Assembly (NCBI RefSeq): GCF_003850045.1 | Contig: NZ_RQJX01000007.1 | Span: 62,001-126,000 of the forward strand | From: Aeromicrobium camelliae | GTDB taxonomy: Bacteria > Actinomycetota > Actinomycetes > Propionibacteriales > Nocardioidaceae | Direction of reading: 5' to 3' | Length of the DNA: 64,000 nt | Shown: positions 41,750-52,426 of the stretch, piece after piece | Layout of the letters: each line of letters opens with the position of its first letter | Numbering within the stretch: the first letter of the stretch is position 1 | The notes under the pieces: generated by a model | Seen by the model: the letters and a program-made list of their open reading frames with translations, nothing else | The model's database searches: none | Told to the model about the DNA's origin: nothing | Translations under genes and position numbers: made by a program

Positions 41750-41905
41750 CCGGCAGGCCGTAGGACACAGCATGACGCGCCCCGGCGACACCTTCGCGAA
41801 CCGTCTCCTCACGGTTATCGTGGACCAGTCCACGACGACCCTCGACGACGGACGCGACGGTGTCGCCCGGGGGCGGCTTCGCGGCCGATTTGAAAGGAAC
41901 GCCTG

Positions 41906-43177
<1,272 letters not shown>

Positions 43178-43216
43178 CGCCCGGCGTCCGCCCCAAGCGG
43201 ACGCTAGGCTGACCGG

Positions 43217-44368
43217 ATGACGGTCGAGATCACGCTCTTCGGCGCGACGGGATTCACCGGCGAACTCACCGCCCGTTATCTGTCGCAGCATCTGGAACCC
43301 GGGACCTCCTGGGCGATCGCGGGGCGCTCCGCGGACAAGCTGCGCGACCTCGCCGAGCGCCTCGTTGCAGCCGGCGGCGTCGCTCCTCAGGTCGTAGTGG
43401 CCAACCGCGACGACTCGGTCGCGATGCGCCAGATGGCCGAGAACACTCGCGTCCTGATCTCCACGGTCGGCCCGTATCTCCAGCACGGCGAACCGGCGGT
43501 GAAAGCCGCGGCCGAAGCCGGCATCACGTACCTCGATCTCACCGGCGAGCCCGGGTTCGTCGATGCGATGTGGCTGAAGTACCACGAACTCGCGGTCAGC
43601 ACGGGCGCCCGGCTCGTCCACGCGTGCGGATTCGATTCCATCCCGTACGACCTCGGGACGTTGTACGTCGTCGACCAGCTGCCTGACGACGTGTCGATCA
43701 CCGTCAAGGGTTACATCCGCGCCAACGCCTCCTTCTCCGGCGGCACCTACCATTCGGCCATCACCCAGTTCTCCCAGCTGGGGCTGGCGCGCAAGGCGGC
43801 CGCAGAGCGCCGGCGGCACGAGGGACGCCCCGAGCGGCGGCGCATCCGCGGCGGAGGCAAGCCGGGACGCGCGCCCGAGGAGATCGGGGGCTACGGCGTC
43901 CCGTTGCCGACCATCGATCCTCAGATCGTGCTGCGTTCGGCTCGAGGACTGCCCGGCTACGGACCCGACTTCACCTATGAGCACTACGCGCACTTCCGCA
44001 GCCTGCGGATGGCGGCCGCCTCGGGCGTCGGCCTCGGTGGTGCGGTCGCGTTGGCCCAGCTCGGTCCGACGCGCTCCCTCCTGCTCAAGGCGCAGGACCC
44101 GGGGCATGGGCCGAGCGAGGAACGGCGCGAACGCTCGTGGTTCCGGCTCTCTCTGATCGGTGAGGGCGGTGGCCAGCAGGTGCGCGCCGAGGTCTCGGGC
44201 CCGGACCCGGGCTACGACGCGACGGCGATCATGCTGGCGGAGTCCGCCCTGTGCCTCGCCTTCGACGAACTTCCCGAGGTCGCCGGCCAGACCACTACGG
44301 CCATCGCGATGGGCCGCCCCCTCATCGACCGCATCCACCGCGCCGGCATCACCTTCCGCACGCGGTGA
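43217..44368 (+). CDS. Saccharopine dehydrogenase-like NADP-binding reductase
   Basis: A 383-residue Rossmann protein: VEITLFGATGFTGELTARYL (cofactor site), WAIAGRSADKLRDL, LISTVGPYLQHGEPAVKAAAEAG, YLDLTGEPGFVDAM and HACGFDSIPYDLGTLY. This pattern matches the trans-acting enoyl reductase/saccharopine-dehydrogenase-like family of mycobacteria (Rv2449c type, which also lies between clpX and valS). Some members reduce polyketide-derived lipids; the substrate here is unknown. ATG 43217 is 6 nt after TAGGCT (43205-43210), leaderless. The 88-bp repeat starts directly after its stop codon. Confidence 0.85.
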   Translation: MTVEITLFGATGFTGELTARYLSQHLEPGTSWAIAGRSADKLRDLAERLVAAGGVAPQVVVANRDDSVAMRQMAENTRVLISTVGPYLQHGEPAVKAAAEAGITYLDLTGEPGFVDAMWLKYHELAVSTGARLVHACGFDSIPYDLGTLYVVDQLPDDVSITVKGYIRANASFSGGTYHSAITQFSQLGLARKAAAERRRHEGRPERRRIRGGGKPGRAPEEIGGYGVPLPTIDPQIVLRSARGLPGYGPDFTYEHYAHFRSLRMAAASGVGLGGAVALAQLGPTRSLLLKAQDPGHGPSEERRERSWFRLSLIGEGGGQQVRAEVSGPDPGYDATAIMLAESALCLAFDELPEVAGQTTTAIAMGRPLIDRIHRAGITFRTR

Positions 44369-44456
44369 GGATTACCAGGTTACGTAGGTTTTCCCTCACT
44401 TCTCCGGGGAAATTCTCCTGGAGGAGTGACAAGAAATCTACGTAACCTGGTAATCC
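44369..44456 (-). repeat. 88-bp palindromic repeat, copy 2
   Basis: Exactly 88 bp, beginning on the first base after the reductase stop and ending 22 nt before the convergent fruK stop. The outer arms GGATTACCAGGTTA/TAACCTGGTAATCC are perfect over the first 18-19 bp. Its reverse complement matches 18557-18644 better (about 77/88) than the direct sequence, so the two copies have opposite orientation. It can fold as one long hairpin. Confidence 0.9.
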
Positions 44457-44478
44457 GCGCATCCGCCCGCCGCGCGCG

Positions 44479-45408
44479 TCAGGCGACGCGACGGACGAGC
44501 GGAAGGTCGGGAAGGTCGGCGGGGGTCGGCATTCGCGATCCGGGGAGTGACGCGGCTGCGCTGCCGTAGGCCACCGCCAGCGCCAGGCAACGGTCGGGTT
44601 TCTCGCCGCGCAGCGAGCCGACGAGGAATCCCGCGAGCGAGGAGTCACCGGCGCCCACCGTGCTGCGGGCGGTGATGCGCGGCGCCTGCGCTTCCCAGAC
44701 GCCCTCGGTGGTGATGAGCAGCGCGCCCCGTGCGCCGAGCGTCAGCAGGATCGCCCCGATGCCACGCTCGAGAAGCGGACGGGCCCGCTCGCCCGCCAGC
44801 CTCGGCTCGCCCTCGAACTCGTTCGGCGCGATGCCCATCAGCTCCCCGAGTTCGTCCGAGTTCGGTTTGATCAGCGCGATGCGCTCGGGCGCGCGCTCCA
44901 CCGCAGCGCTCAGGGCGGCGCCGGACGTATCGAGTGCGACAGGGGCGTTGAGCCGCCCGGCGATCCGGCCGTACCAGTCGTGCGGCACTCCGGGCGGCAG
45001 CGAGCCGCACAGCGCGGCCCACGAGGCGGTCACGCTCTGCTCGGCGAGGAGACTCTCGAGCCGGTCCGTCACGGAGGCGCCGAGCGTCGGGCCGGGCGCG
45101 TTGATCTTGGTCGTGGTGCCGTCGTCCTCGGCCAACGTGAGGTTGACCCGCAGCGGCGCTCCGAGCGGCACCGCGAGGTGCGGCAGACCCGCGCTGCGCA
45201 GGCGCTGCACGAGCGGGTCGTCATCGTCGCCGGGCAGTACCGCGATCGCCTGCTCCCCGGAGTTGCGCACGACTTGAGCCACGTTGATGCCCTTGCCGCC
45301 TGCGTCGTCGTGCGAGGACGCGGACCGCACGACGCCGCCGCGCTCGAGCGGAGAGGAGAGCTGGACCGTGCGGTCGATGCTCGGATTGGGGGTCAGGGTG
45401 ACGATCAC
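44479..45408 (-). CDS. fruK: 1-phosphofructokinase
   Basis: A 309-residue PfkB-family kinase that converts fructose-1-phosphate from the PTS to fructose-1,6-bisphosphate. FruK features: MIVTLTPNPSIDRTVQL at the N-terminus, DDAGGKGINVAQVVRNSG (substrate loop), KPNSDELGELMG and the catalytic TVGAGDSSLAGFLVG (about residues 250-264). The ATG overlaps the upstream regulator's stop (ATGA). In most actinobacteria fruA and ptsH follow fruK; here the 88-bp repeat and a convergent gene follow, so the fructose transporter must be elsewhere. A tagatose-6-phosphate or other sugar-phosphate substrate is less likely. Confidence 0.88.
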   Translation of the reverse strand: MIVTLTPNPSIDRTVQLSSPLERGGVVRSASSHDDAGGKGINVAQVVRNSGEQAIAVLPGDDDDPLVQRLRSAGLPHLAVPLGAPLRVNLTLAEDDGTTTKINAPGPTLGASVTDRLESLLAEQSVTASWAALCGSLPPGVPHDWYGRIAGRLNAPVALDTSGAALSAAVERAPERIALIKPNSDELGELMGIAPNEFEGEPRLAGERARPLLERGIGAILLTLGARGALLITTEGVWEAQAPRITARSTVGAGDSSLAGFLVGSLRGEKPDRCLALAVAYGSAAASLPGSRMPTPADLPDLPLVRRVA

Positions 45409-46169
45409 GCCAGGATCACCTCGATCCCGGCTTCGCGGACCGGCTCGAGGTCCTCGTCGCTGGCGCTCGAGTCGGTGACCAGGACGTCGACCTCCGGGAG
45501 CGTCGCGAACGTGAAGACCGGTTCGCGTCCCAACTTCGAGGCGTCGCTGAGCACGACGACCCGGCGCGCCGACGAGACGAGCGCACGCTTGACGGCGGCC
45601 TCCTCCGAATCGTGCGTGCTGAACCCGTGGTGTTTCGAGATGCCGTTCGTGCCGACGAAGGCGATGTCGACCCGCGTATCCCGGTACGCCTCGAGTGCCT
45701 GGTGGCCGACGGCCGCGCCCGTGATGCCGCGGACGCGCCCGCCGACGACGTGCAGGTCGATGGCCGGCGAGGCCAGGAGCTTGCCGGCGATGGGAACAGC
45801 GTGGGTCAACGCGGTCACGGTCAGGTCCGTGGGCAGGAGGTCGACGAGCTGTTCCACGGTGGTGCCGGCGTCGAAGGCCACGCTGCCACCGCTGGCGGGG
45901 ACGAGCTCCAACGCGACCTTGGCGATCTGCGCCTTCTGCGCCTGGTGCTCGCTCGTGCGCTGTGCCAGAGCGGTCTCACCCGCGATGGACCGTGCCAGGA
46001 CCGCACCGCCGTGGACCCGCTGGGCGATGCCGTCGCGTTCGAGCACGGCGAGGTCGCGCCGCACCGTCTCGCCGGAGACGCCGAGTTCGTCGGCGACGGC
46101 GACGACGGACACGCGCCCGTCGCGCTGCAGACGATCGATCAGCAGCGCCTGGCGTTCGGCCGCATACAT
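45405..46169 (-). CDS. DeoR-family regulator (FruR-like)
   Basis: A 254-residue DeoR repressor. N-terminal helix-turn-helix: RQALLIDRLQRDGRVSVVAVADELGVSGETVRRDL, then the DLAVLERDGIAQRVHGGAVL segment typical of DeoR. C-terminal sugar-phosphate sensor domain with the family motif VAFDAGTTVEQLVDLL and IDIAFVGTNGISKHHGFST. It probably senses fructose-1-phosphate and controls fruK and the divergent ptsI. ATG 46169 has AGGAG about 6 nt upstream. The fruK start overlaps its stop codon, so the two are coupled. Confidence 0.9.
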   Translation of the reverse strand: MYAAERQALLIDRLQRDGRVSVVAVADELGVSGETVRRDLAVLERDGIAQRVHGGAVLARSIAGETALAQRTSEHQAQKAQIAKVALELVPASGGSVAFDAGTTVEQLVDLLPTDLTVTALTHAVPIAGKLLASPAIDLHVVGGRVRGITGAAVGHQALEAYRDTRVDIAFVGTNGISKHHGFSTHDSEEAAVKRALVSSARRVVVLSDASKLGREPVFTFATLPEVDVLVTDSSASDEDLEPVREAGIEVILA

Positions 46170-46270
46170 CCTGGCGTTCTCCTGACCGATCGTGAGGACT
46201 GGCGTGGTTTTGTGTGGATATTAGCCCAGATCGATGAGGGACTGCGAGTGTTTGCCTGTAAGCTCGTGAC

Positions 46271-47926
46271 ATGGCCCACGAAAGCGCACTGCATGGCACT
46301 GGTGTCGTCCCGGGGGTTGGAACGGGTCCGGTGGTCCGTCCCATGCCCCGTCCGCAGGTTCCCACCGAGGATCCCCAGGTCGATGCGGCCGATGGGGCCG
46401 AGCGGTTCAGCGCGGCGGCCGAGGTCGTCGCTCAGCGGCTGACCGAGCGCGCCGCTCGCGCGAGCGGCGCCGCCAGCGAAGTGCTCACGGCGACCGCCGG
46501 GCTGGCGCGCGACCGCGGCCTGGTGTCGCTGGTGCAGAAGCGACTGGGCGAAGGCAACGGACTCTACGCCGCCGTCGGCGGCGCCATCGACGACCTCATC
46601 GCCATGTTCACCGCGGCAGGTGGCCTCATGGCCGAACGGGTGACCGATCTGCGCGACGTACACGATCGCATCCTCGCCGAACTCTCCGGGCAGCCGGAGC
46701 CGGGCATTCCCGCGCCGTCCGAGCCGTCCGTGCTGTGCGCCGACGACCTCGCGCCGGCCGACACCGCCGGCCTCGACCCGTCGGTCGTGGTCGCCATCGC
46801 CACGTCCCTGGGCGGACCCACGAGCCACACCTCGATCATCTCGCGCCAGCTCGGCATCCCGTGCGTCGTCGGTGTCGAGGGGCTCGACGCGATCGAGACC
46901 GGCACGGTCGTGTTGGTCGACGGCGCGACGGGTGACGTCGTCATCGAACCCGACGCCGAGGTCATCGAGACGCGCACCGAGTCGGCGCGCCTCGTGGGCG
47001 AGGCAGCCGCCTCGTGGACCGGACCCGGCGGCACGTCGGACGGCCACCGCGTCGAGATCCTCGCCAACGTGCAGGACGGTGCGTCCTCGCAGAACGCTGC
47101 ACAGAAGCCCGTCGAAGGCGTGGGTCTGTTCCGCACCGAGTTGTGTTTCCTCGACCGCGACACCGAGCCCTCCGTTGAGGAGCAGGCCCGGATCTACGCC
47201 GAGGTCCTCGAGCCGATGGGGGAGCGCAAGGTCGTCGTGCGCACGCTCGACGCCGGCTCGGACAAGCCCGTCGCGTTCGCGACGATCCCCGACGAGCCCA
47301 ACCCCGCGCTCGGCGTCCGCGGCATGCGCCTCGGTCTGCGTGACGAAGGGCTGCTGGACCGTCAGCTCGAGGCGATCGCCGCCGCGTCGAAGGATGCCGC
47401 GGCGCCCGTGTGGGTCATGGCTCCCATGGTCGCCACGGAGGACGAAGCCTCGTGGTTCGCCGCCCGCGTGCGGTCGCTCGGCCTCGTGCCAGGCGTCATG
47501 ATCGAGATCCCGAGCGCCGCGCTCCACGCCGAGCGGCTGCTGCGACACGTCGACTTCCTGTCGATCGGCACCAACGACCTCAGCCAGTACACGTTCGCGG
47601 CCGACCGCATGACGCCGTCGCTGGCCAAGCTCAACGATCCCTGGCAGCCGGCCCTGCTCGAACTCATCGCGATCGCCGCGCGTGCCGGTCGGGCCGCCGG
47701 CAAGCCCGTCGGGGTCTGCGGTGAGGCCGCGGCGGACCCGCTGCTGGCCTGCGTGCTCACCGGTCTGGGCGTCACGTCGTTGTCCTCGGCCGCGACCGCC
47801 GCACCGCTGGTCGGCGCCAAGCTGTCGACGGTCACCCTCGCCCAGTGCGAGGCCGCGGCAGAAGCCGCTCTCGCGGCGAGCACTCCCGAGGCCGCGCGCG
47901 ACGCCGCCCGATCCCTCACCACCTGA
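46271..47926 (+). CDS. ptsI: Phosphoenolpyruvate-protein phosphotransferase (PTS enzyme I)
   Basis: A 551-residue enzyme I that passes phosphate from PEP to HPr to start PTS sugar uptake. Order: N-terminal HPr-binding helices, the phosphohistidine site GGPTSHTSIISRQLG (His186), the PEP-binding barrel with GVGLFRTELCFLDRD, TLDAGSDKP, ALGVRGMRLG, MIEIPSAAL, FLSIGTNDLSQYTFAADR and the Cys in GKPVGVCGEAA. ATG 46271 is 6 nt after TAAGCT (46259-46264), leaderless, divergent from the DeoR regulator, which probably controls it. No ptsH is present in the window. Confidence 0.95.
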   Translation: MAHESALHGTGVVPGVGTGPVVRPMPRPQVPTEDPQVDAADGAERFSAAAEVVAQRLTERAARASGAASEVLTATAGLARDRGLVSLVQKRLGEGNGLYAAVGGAIDDLIAMFTAAGGLMAERVTDLRDVHDRILAELSGQPEPGIPAPSEPSVLCADDLAPADTAGLDPSVVVAIATSLGGPTSHTSIISRQLGIPCVVGVEGLDAIETGTVVLVDGATGDVVIEPDAEVIETRTESARLVGEAAASWTGPGGTSDGHRVEILANVQDGASSQNAAQKPVEGVGLFRTELCFLDRDTEPSVEEQARIYAEVLEPMGERKVVVRTLDAGSDKPVAFATIPDEPNPALGVRGMRLGLRDEGLLDRQLEAIAAASKDAAAPVWVMAPMVATEDEASWFAARVRSLGLVPGVMIEIPSAALHAERLLRHVDFLSIGTNDLSQYTFAADRMTPSLAKLNDPWQPALLELIAIAARAGRAAGKPVGVCGEAAADPLLACVLTGLGVTSLSSAATAAPLVGAKLSTVTLAQCEAAAEAALAASTPEAARDAARSLTT

Positions 47927-47930
47927 GAAC

Positions 47931-47994
47931 CCAGATGTGCGCCCTATCCGTCAACCCAGCACCAGCTGGGTCGACGAATAGGGCGCACATCTGG
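47931..47994. repeat. 64-bp near-perfect palindrome between ptsI and valS
   Basis: Outer arms CCAGATGTGCGCCCTATC.. (from 47931) and ..ATAGGGCGCACATCTGG (to 47994) pair over 22 bp with one mismatch. An inner ACCCAGC-ACCA-GCTGGGT hairpin fills the loop, so the whole element folds into one rod. It starts 5 nt after the ptsI stop and ends 12 nt from the convergent valS stop. It may act as a terminator, but the 22-bp arm is longer than needed, and it resembles the other palindromic elements in the window in placement. Confidence 0.85.
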
Positions 47995-48005
47995 GGCCTT
48001 CGCGC

Positions 48006-50576
48006 TCAGCTCTCGGCGAGTGTGGCCTCCACGGCGAGTTCCTCAGCGGACTCGTCGGCGGTCGTCGTGATCTCGCCGGTCACGCGGCCGGCGGCCTTCA
48101 CGTCCGACAGCGCCAGCGCCAGCGTCTCGAGCGCGCTCGACGAACCGGTCACGCTGACAGCGGTGACCTCCGTGCGCTGGCTGACCTTGGCCACCGACTT
48201 GGCGCCGCGGATGCCGGCAAGAGCCTGAGCCGCGATGCCGAGCAGGCTCGCGTCCTGCGTCTCGACCGCGAGGTCGGCGTCGACGGTGGGCCAGGCGGCG
48301 CGGTGGATCGAGCCCTCCTGCCACCACGACCACACTTCCTCGGTGACGTAGGGCAGGAACGGCGCGAACAGTCGCAGCTGCACCGACAGCGCCAGCACGA
48401 ACGTCGCCTTGGCGGACTCGCCGGCAGCGTCGTTGCCGCGCGCCCGCTCCTTGACGAGCTCGAGGTAGTCGTCGCAGAAGTCCCAGAAGAACTTCTCGGT
48501 GACCTCGAGCGCCGAGGTGTAGTCGAAGGCCTCGAAGTGCCGCGTCGCCTCGGTGACGACCGACTGGAGCCCCGTGAGCAGTGCTCGGTCGAGCGGCTCG
48601 GTGACCTTGGCCGGGTCGAGGTACGAGGCGTCGGCGCCGAGACCGAAGGCGTCCTCGGCCGCGAGCACGAACTTGCTCGCGTTGAGGATCTTCATCGCGA
48701 GGCGGCGGCCGACCTTCATCTGCGCCTCGTCGAACGGGGAGTCCGCGCCGGGACGAGCACCGGCGGCGCGCCAGCGCACCGCGTCGGCGCCGTACTTGCT
48801 GATGATCTCGTCGGGCACCACGACGTTGCCCTTGGACTTGCTCATCTTCTTGCGGTCGGGGTCGACGACGAAGCCCGACAGCGTCGCGTGCTTCCACGGC
48901 ACGGTGCCGAACTCCTGGTGCGAGCGCACGATGGAGCTGAACAGCCAGGTCCGGATGATGTCGTGACCCTGCGGACGCACGTCCATCGGGAACGTCTTCG
49001 CGAACAACTCCGGATCCCGCTCCCACCCGCAGACCAGTTCCGGGGTGAGCGACGAGGTGGCCCACGTGTCGAGCACGTCCGGGTCGGCGATGAAGCCGCC
49101 GGGCACACCGCGCTGCGATTCGTCGTATCCGCGCGGCGCCTGCGACGCCGGGTCGACGGGCAGTTCGTCCTCGGACGCGAAGATCGGGTTCTCGTAGTCC
49201 GGCTCACCGTCGGCGTCGAGGCGATACCAGACCGGGAACGGAATGCCGAAGAACCGCTGGCGGCTCACGAGCCAGTCGCCGTTCAGCCCCTCGATCCAGT
49301 TGGTGAGGCGTGACTGCATGTACGCGGGGACGAAGGTGATCTCGTCGCCGCGCTTGATGAGTTCCTGGGCGAGCTCGGCGTCACGGCCGCCGTTCTTGAT
49401 GTACCACTGGCGGGTCGAGACGATCTCGAGCGGCTTGTCGCCACGCTCGTAGAAGTTCGCCATGCGCTGCGTGGGCTTGGGCTCACCGTCGAGGTCGCCG
49501 CTGTCCTGCAGCGCCTTGACGGTCAGCTCGCGGGCCGAGAAGGTGGTCTTCCCGGCGAGCTCGGCGTACAGCTCCCGGCCGCTGTCGGTGGCGATCCACT
49601 CGGGCGTCTCGCGCAGGAACCGGCCGTCGCGGCCGATGACGGTGCGGTTGGGCAGCTGGAACTCGCGCCACCACTGCACGTCGGTCAGATCGCCGAAGGT
49701 GCAGCAGTGGACGATGCCCGAGCCCTTCTCCGGGTCGGCGGCCGGGTGAGCGATGACGGGCACCTCGACACCGAAGATGGGCGAGGTGACGGTGCTGCCG
49801 AACAGGTGCTGGTAGCGCTCGTCGTCCGGGTGGGCGATCAGCGCGACGGCGGCCGCGGTGAGCTCGGGCCGGGTCGTCTCGATGTACACGGGACCGTCCG
49901 CGTGGTGGTACGCCACCCGGTAGAAGTGGCCGGGGTACTCGCGCGCCTCGAGCTCGGCCTGCGCGACGGCCGTCTGGTAGGTCACGTCCCACAGGGTGGG
50001 CGCGTCCTGGCTGTAGGCCTCGCCGCGCTGCACGTTGCGCAGGAACGCGCGCTGGCTCACCGTCTGCGCGTCATGGCCGATGGTCGTGTAGGTCTGCGTC
50101 CAGTCCACGGACAGGCCGAGCGTGCGCCACAGCTGCTCGAAGACCTGCTCGTCACGCTCGACGAGCTCGTTGCACAGCTCGATGAAGTTGCGCCGGCTGA
50201 TCGGCACCTGCTTCTTCGGGTCCGGCTTGGCCGGCGGAGTGAAATCGGGGTCGTACGGCAGCGACGGGTCGCAGCGCACGCCGTAGTAGTTCTGCACTCG
50301 GCGTTCGGTGGGCAGGCCGTTGTCGTCCCAGCCCATCGGGTAGAAGACTTCCTTGCCCCGCATGCGCTGGAATCGGGCCACCACGTCGGTGTGCGTGTAG
50401 CTGAAGACGTGGCCGACGTGCAGGGAGCCCGAGACCGTGGGCGGCGGCGTGTCGATCGAGTAGACCTCCTCGCGGGTCTTGCTGCGGTCGAAGCGGTAGG
50501 TGCCGCGCTCCTCCCAGCGCTGGGACCAGGTGGCCTCCAGGCCTTCGAGGACAGGCTTTTCGGGAACGGTGCTCAC
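48006..50576 (-). CDS. valS: Valyl-tRNA synthetase
   Basis: An 856-residue class I synthetase. Catalytic motifs: HIGH-equivalent [15 protein letters not shown] (about residues 43-57) and KMSKS in [13 protein letters not shown]; editing domain with [21 protein letters not shown] and [10 protein letters not shown]. The N-terminus [21 protein letters not shown] and the SLDWTQTY-type insert belong to the actinobacterial form, which is shorter than the E. coli enzyme (about 950). GTG 50576 is chosen; TAGACT on the minus strand is 8 nt upstream. The upstream in-frame extension overlaps the divergent folC gene. A long hairpin lies just past its stop. Confidence 0.96.
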   Translation of the reverse strand: MSTVPEKPVLEGLEATWSQRWEERGTYRFDRSKTREEVYSIDTPPPTVSGSLHVGHVFSYTHTDVVARFQRMRGKEVFYPMGWDDNGLPTERRVQNYYGVRCDPSLPYDPDFTPPAKPDPKKQVPISRRNFIELCNELVERDEQVFEQLWRTLGLSVDWTQTYTTIGHDAQTVSQRAFLRNVQRGEAYSQDAPTLWDVTYQTAVAQAELEAREYPGHFYRVAYHHADGPVYIETTRPELTAAAVALIAHPDDERYQHLFGSTVTSPIFGVEVPVIAHPAADPEKGSGIVHCCTFGDLTDVQWWREFQLPNRTVIGRDGRFLRETPEWIATDSGRELYAELAGKTTFSARELTVKALQDSGDLDGEPKPTQRMANFYERGDKPLEIVSTRQWYIKNGGRDAELAQELIKRGDEITFVPAYMQSRLTNWIEGLNGDWLVSRQRFFGIPFPVWYRLDADGEPDYENPIFASEDELPVDPASQAPRGYDESQRGVPGGFIADPDVLDTWATSSLTPELVCGWERDPELFAKTFPMDVRPQGHDIIRTWLFSSIVRSHQEFGTVPWKHATLSGFVVDPDRKKMSKSKGNVVVPDEIISKYGADAVRWRAAGARPGADSPFDEAQMKVGRRLAMKILNASKFVLAAEDAFGLGADASYLDPAKVTEPLDRALLTGLQSVVTEATRHFEAFDYTSALEVTEKFFWDFCDDYLELVKERARGNDAAGESAKATFVLALSVQLRLFAPFLPYVTEEVWSWWQEGSIHRAAWPTVDADLAVETQDASLLGIAAQALAGIRGAKSVAKVSQRTEVTAVSVTGSSSALETLALALSDVKAAGRVTGEITTTADESAEELAVEATLAES

Positions 50577-50697
50577 AATCGCCCAGTCTACGGAAGCCGC
50601 GCCGCCACGGGGGTGCCCTCCCTTACCTCCTGCCTCCAGAGGGGGCGGACCTGCGGAACGTCGGACGTTATGAGGGCGACCGATACGCTGAGAGGTG

Positions 50698-52044
50698 ATG
50701 ACTCCCACCCTGCGCGAGGTCGAACAGGCCTTGCTCGCCCGCTGGCCCGAGACCAAGCTCGAGCCCTCGCTCGACCGCATCCGCGCGGTGTGCGAGCTGC
50801 TCGGCAATCCGCAGGACGCAGCTCCGCTGATCCAGCTCACCGGAACGAACGGCAAGAGCTCCACGAGCCGCATGATCGACGCCCTCATCCGGGCGCTCGG
50901 TCTTAGCACCGGCCGATTCACCAGCCCGCATCTGCAGCGCATCAACGAGCGCATCAGCATCGACGGCGAGCCCCTCGGTGACGAGGAGTTCGTGCGGGCG
51001 TACGAGGACGTCGCGCCGTTCGCGGCGATGGTCGACGAGCAGCAGGAGCACCCGCTCTCCTTCTTCGAGACCATGGTGGCCATGGCGTATGCGGCGTTCG
51101 CCGACGCTCCCGTCGACGCCGCGATCGTCGAGGTCGGGATGGGCGGCAGCTGGGACGCCACGAGCGTGGCGGACGCCAAGGTCGGCGTCATCACCCCCAT
51201 CGCGCTCGACCACACCCGCTACCTCGGGTCCTCGCCGGCGGAGATCGCCGTCGAGAAGGCGGGCATCCTCAAGCCGGGCGGGCAAGGCGTGTTCGCCGCG
51301 CAGGAGCCCGAGGTGCTCGACGTCCTCATGCGCCGCGCCCTGGAGGTGGGCGCTCCGGTCGTGCGCGAAGGCGTCGACTTCGGGGTGGAGTCGCGCGTGC
51401 CGGCGGTGGGCGGTCAGCAATTCACGATCCAGGGGCTCGGCGCACGCTACGAGGACATCCTGTTGCCGCTGCACGGCGCCCATCAGGCCCGCAACGCCGC
51501 GCTCGCGCTCGCCGCGGTCGAGACGTTCACCGGCGTGAAGGAACTCGACGCCGACCTCGTCCGCGAGGCGTTCGGCACCGTCCGGTCTCCCGGGCGACTC
51601 GAGGTCGCACGCCGCGGTCCCACCGTGCTTCTCGACGCCGCGCACAATCCGCACGGCGTCGCCACGATGCTCGAGGCGGTCACCTCGGAGTTCACGTTCA
51701 GCCCGCTCGTCGGTGTGCTCGGCGTGATGGAGGACAAGGACGTCGAGGAGATGCTGCGCGAGCTCGAACCGGTGCTGGCGCTGGTCGTCTGCACGCAGAA
51801 CACCTCCGACCGCTCGATGCCCGCCGCCGAACTGGCGCAGCTGGCCGCCGACGTCTTCGGCGAGGAACGGGTGTCGTTGGCTCCGCGCCTCGACGAGGCG
51901 CTCGAGGAGGCCATCGCCCGCGCCGAGTCGGCCGAGGGGTTCGAGGACGCTGTCGGCAGTGGCGGCGTGCTCGTGACCGGTTCGGTCGTGACCGTGGGTG
52001 AGGCGCGGACGCTGCTCGGTGTCGAAGGAGAGGACCCGCGATGA
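50698..52044 (+). CDS. folC: Dihydrofolate synthase / folylpolyglutamate synthase
   Basis: A 448-residue Mur-ligase-like enzyme that adds glutamate to dihydropteroate and folates. Motifs: ATP loop [17 protein letters not shown] (about residues 48-64), [38 protein letters not shown] and [18 protein letters not shown] 50698 is used; a GTG directly before it is also possible. TACGCT (50684-50689) lies 8 nt upstream. It is divergent from valS and overlaps the DUF4233 gene by 4 nt, as in mycobacteria (folC-Rv2446c-ndk). Here other genes then separate it from ndk. Confidence 0.95.
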   Translation: MTPTLREVEQALLARWPETKLEPSLDRIRAVCELLGNPQDAAPLIQLTGTNGKSSTSRMIDALIRALGLSTGRFTSPHLQRINERISIDGEPLGDEEFVRAYEDVAPFAAMVDEQQEHPLSFFETMVAMAYAAFADAPVDAAIVEVGMGGSWDATSVADAKVGVITPIALDHTRYLGSSPAEIAVEKAGILKPGGQGVFAAQEPEVLDVLMRRALEVGAPVVREGVDFGVESRVPAVGGQQFTIQGLGARYEDILLPLHGAHQARNAALALAAVETFTGVKELDADLVREAFGTVRSPGRLEVARRGPTVLLDAAHNPHGVATMLEAVTSEFTFSPLVGVLGVMEDKDVEEMLRELEPVLALVVCTQNTSDRSMPAAELAQLAADVFGEERVSLAPRLDEALEEAIARAESAEGFEDAVGSGGVLVTGSVVTVGEARTLLGVEGEDPR

Positions 52045-52379
52045 AGCACATGGCCATGGCGGTGCTCTGCTTCGAGGCCGTCATCCTCGGGCTCGCCTCG
52101 CCGGTCCTCATCATGGTCGAGGACGTTCCCGTCGCCCTCGGCCTCAGTGCCGGGCTCGGGCTCGCGCTGTTGTGCCTCGTCGCATGCGGACTCCTGCGCA
52201 GCGCGGTGGGAGAGTGGCTCGGCCACCTCGTGCAGGTGGGAGCCATCGGTCTCGGGTTCGTCGCCCCGATCATGTTCTTCGTCGGCGGCATGTTCGCCGC
52301 GTTGTGGGCCGGGGCGATCCTGCTCGGCCGCAAGATCGAGCGCGACCGCGCGAGGTGGGCGGCAGCCGAGGGCGATTAG
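52041..52379 (+). CDS. DUF4233 membrane protein
   Basis: A 112-residue membrane protein with four hydrophobic helices (MAVLCFEAVILGLASPVLIM, LGLSAGLGLALLCLVACGLL, HLVQVGAIGLGFVAPIMFFV, MFAALWAGAILLGRKIERDR) and a basic cytosolic end. DUF4233 proteins are encoded right after folC across actinobacteria; the function is unknown. The ATG overlaps the folC stop (ATGA). Its conserved neighbourhood is the strongest evidence for the family. Confidence 0.88.
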   Translation: MKHMAMAVLCFEAVILGLASPVLIMVEDVPVALGLSAGLGLALLCLVACGLLRSAVGEWLGHLVQVGAIGLGFVAPIMFFVGGMFAALWAGAILLGRKIERDRARWAAAEGD

Positions 52380-52426
52380 CCCGGCGATCGCTGAGCCCTC
52401 CGCCCCGACGCGAGTAGGCTCGGATC

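Noticed and set aside
44369-44456. The 88-bp element as an ordinary intrinsic terminator only
   Set aside because: Sequence and length are conserved with a copy 26 kb away, including non-stem bases and orientation, which a generic terminator would not show.
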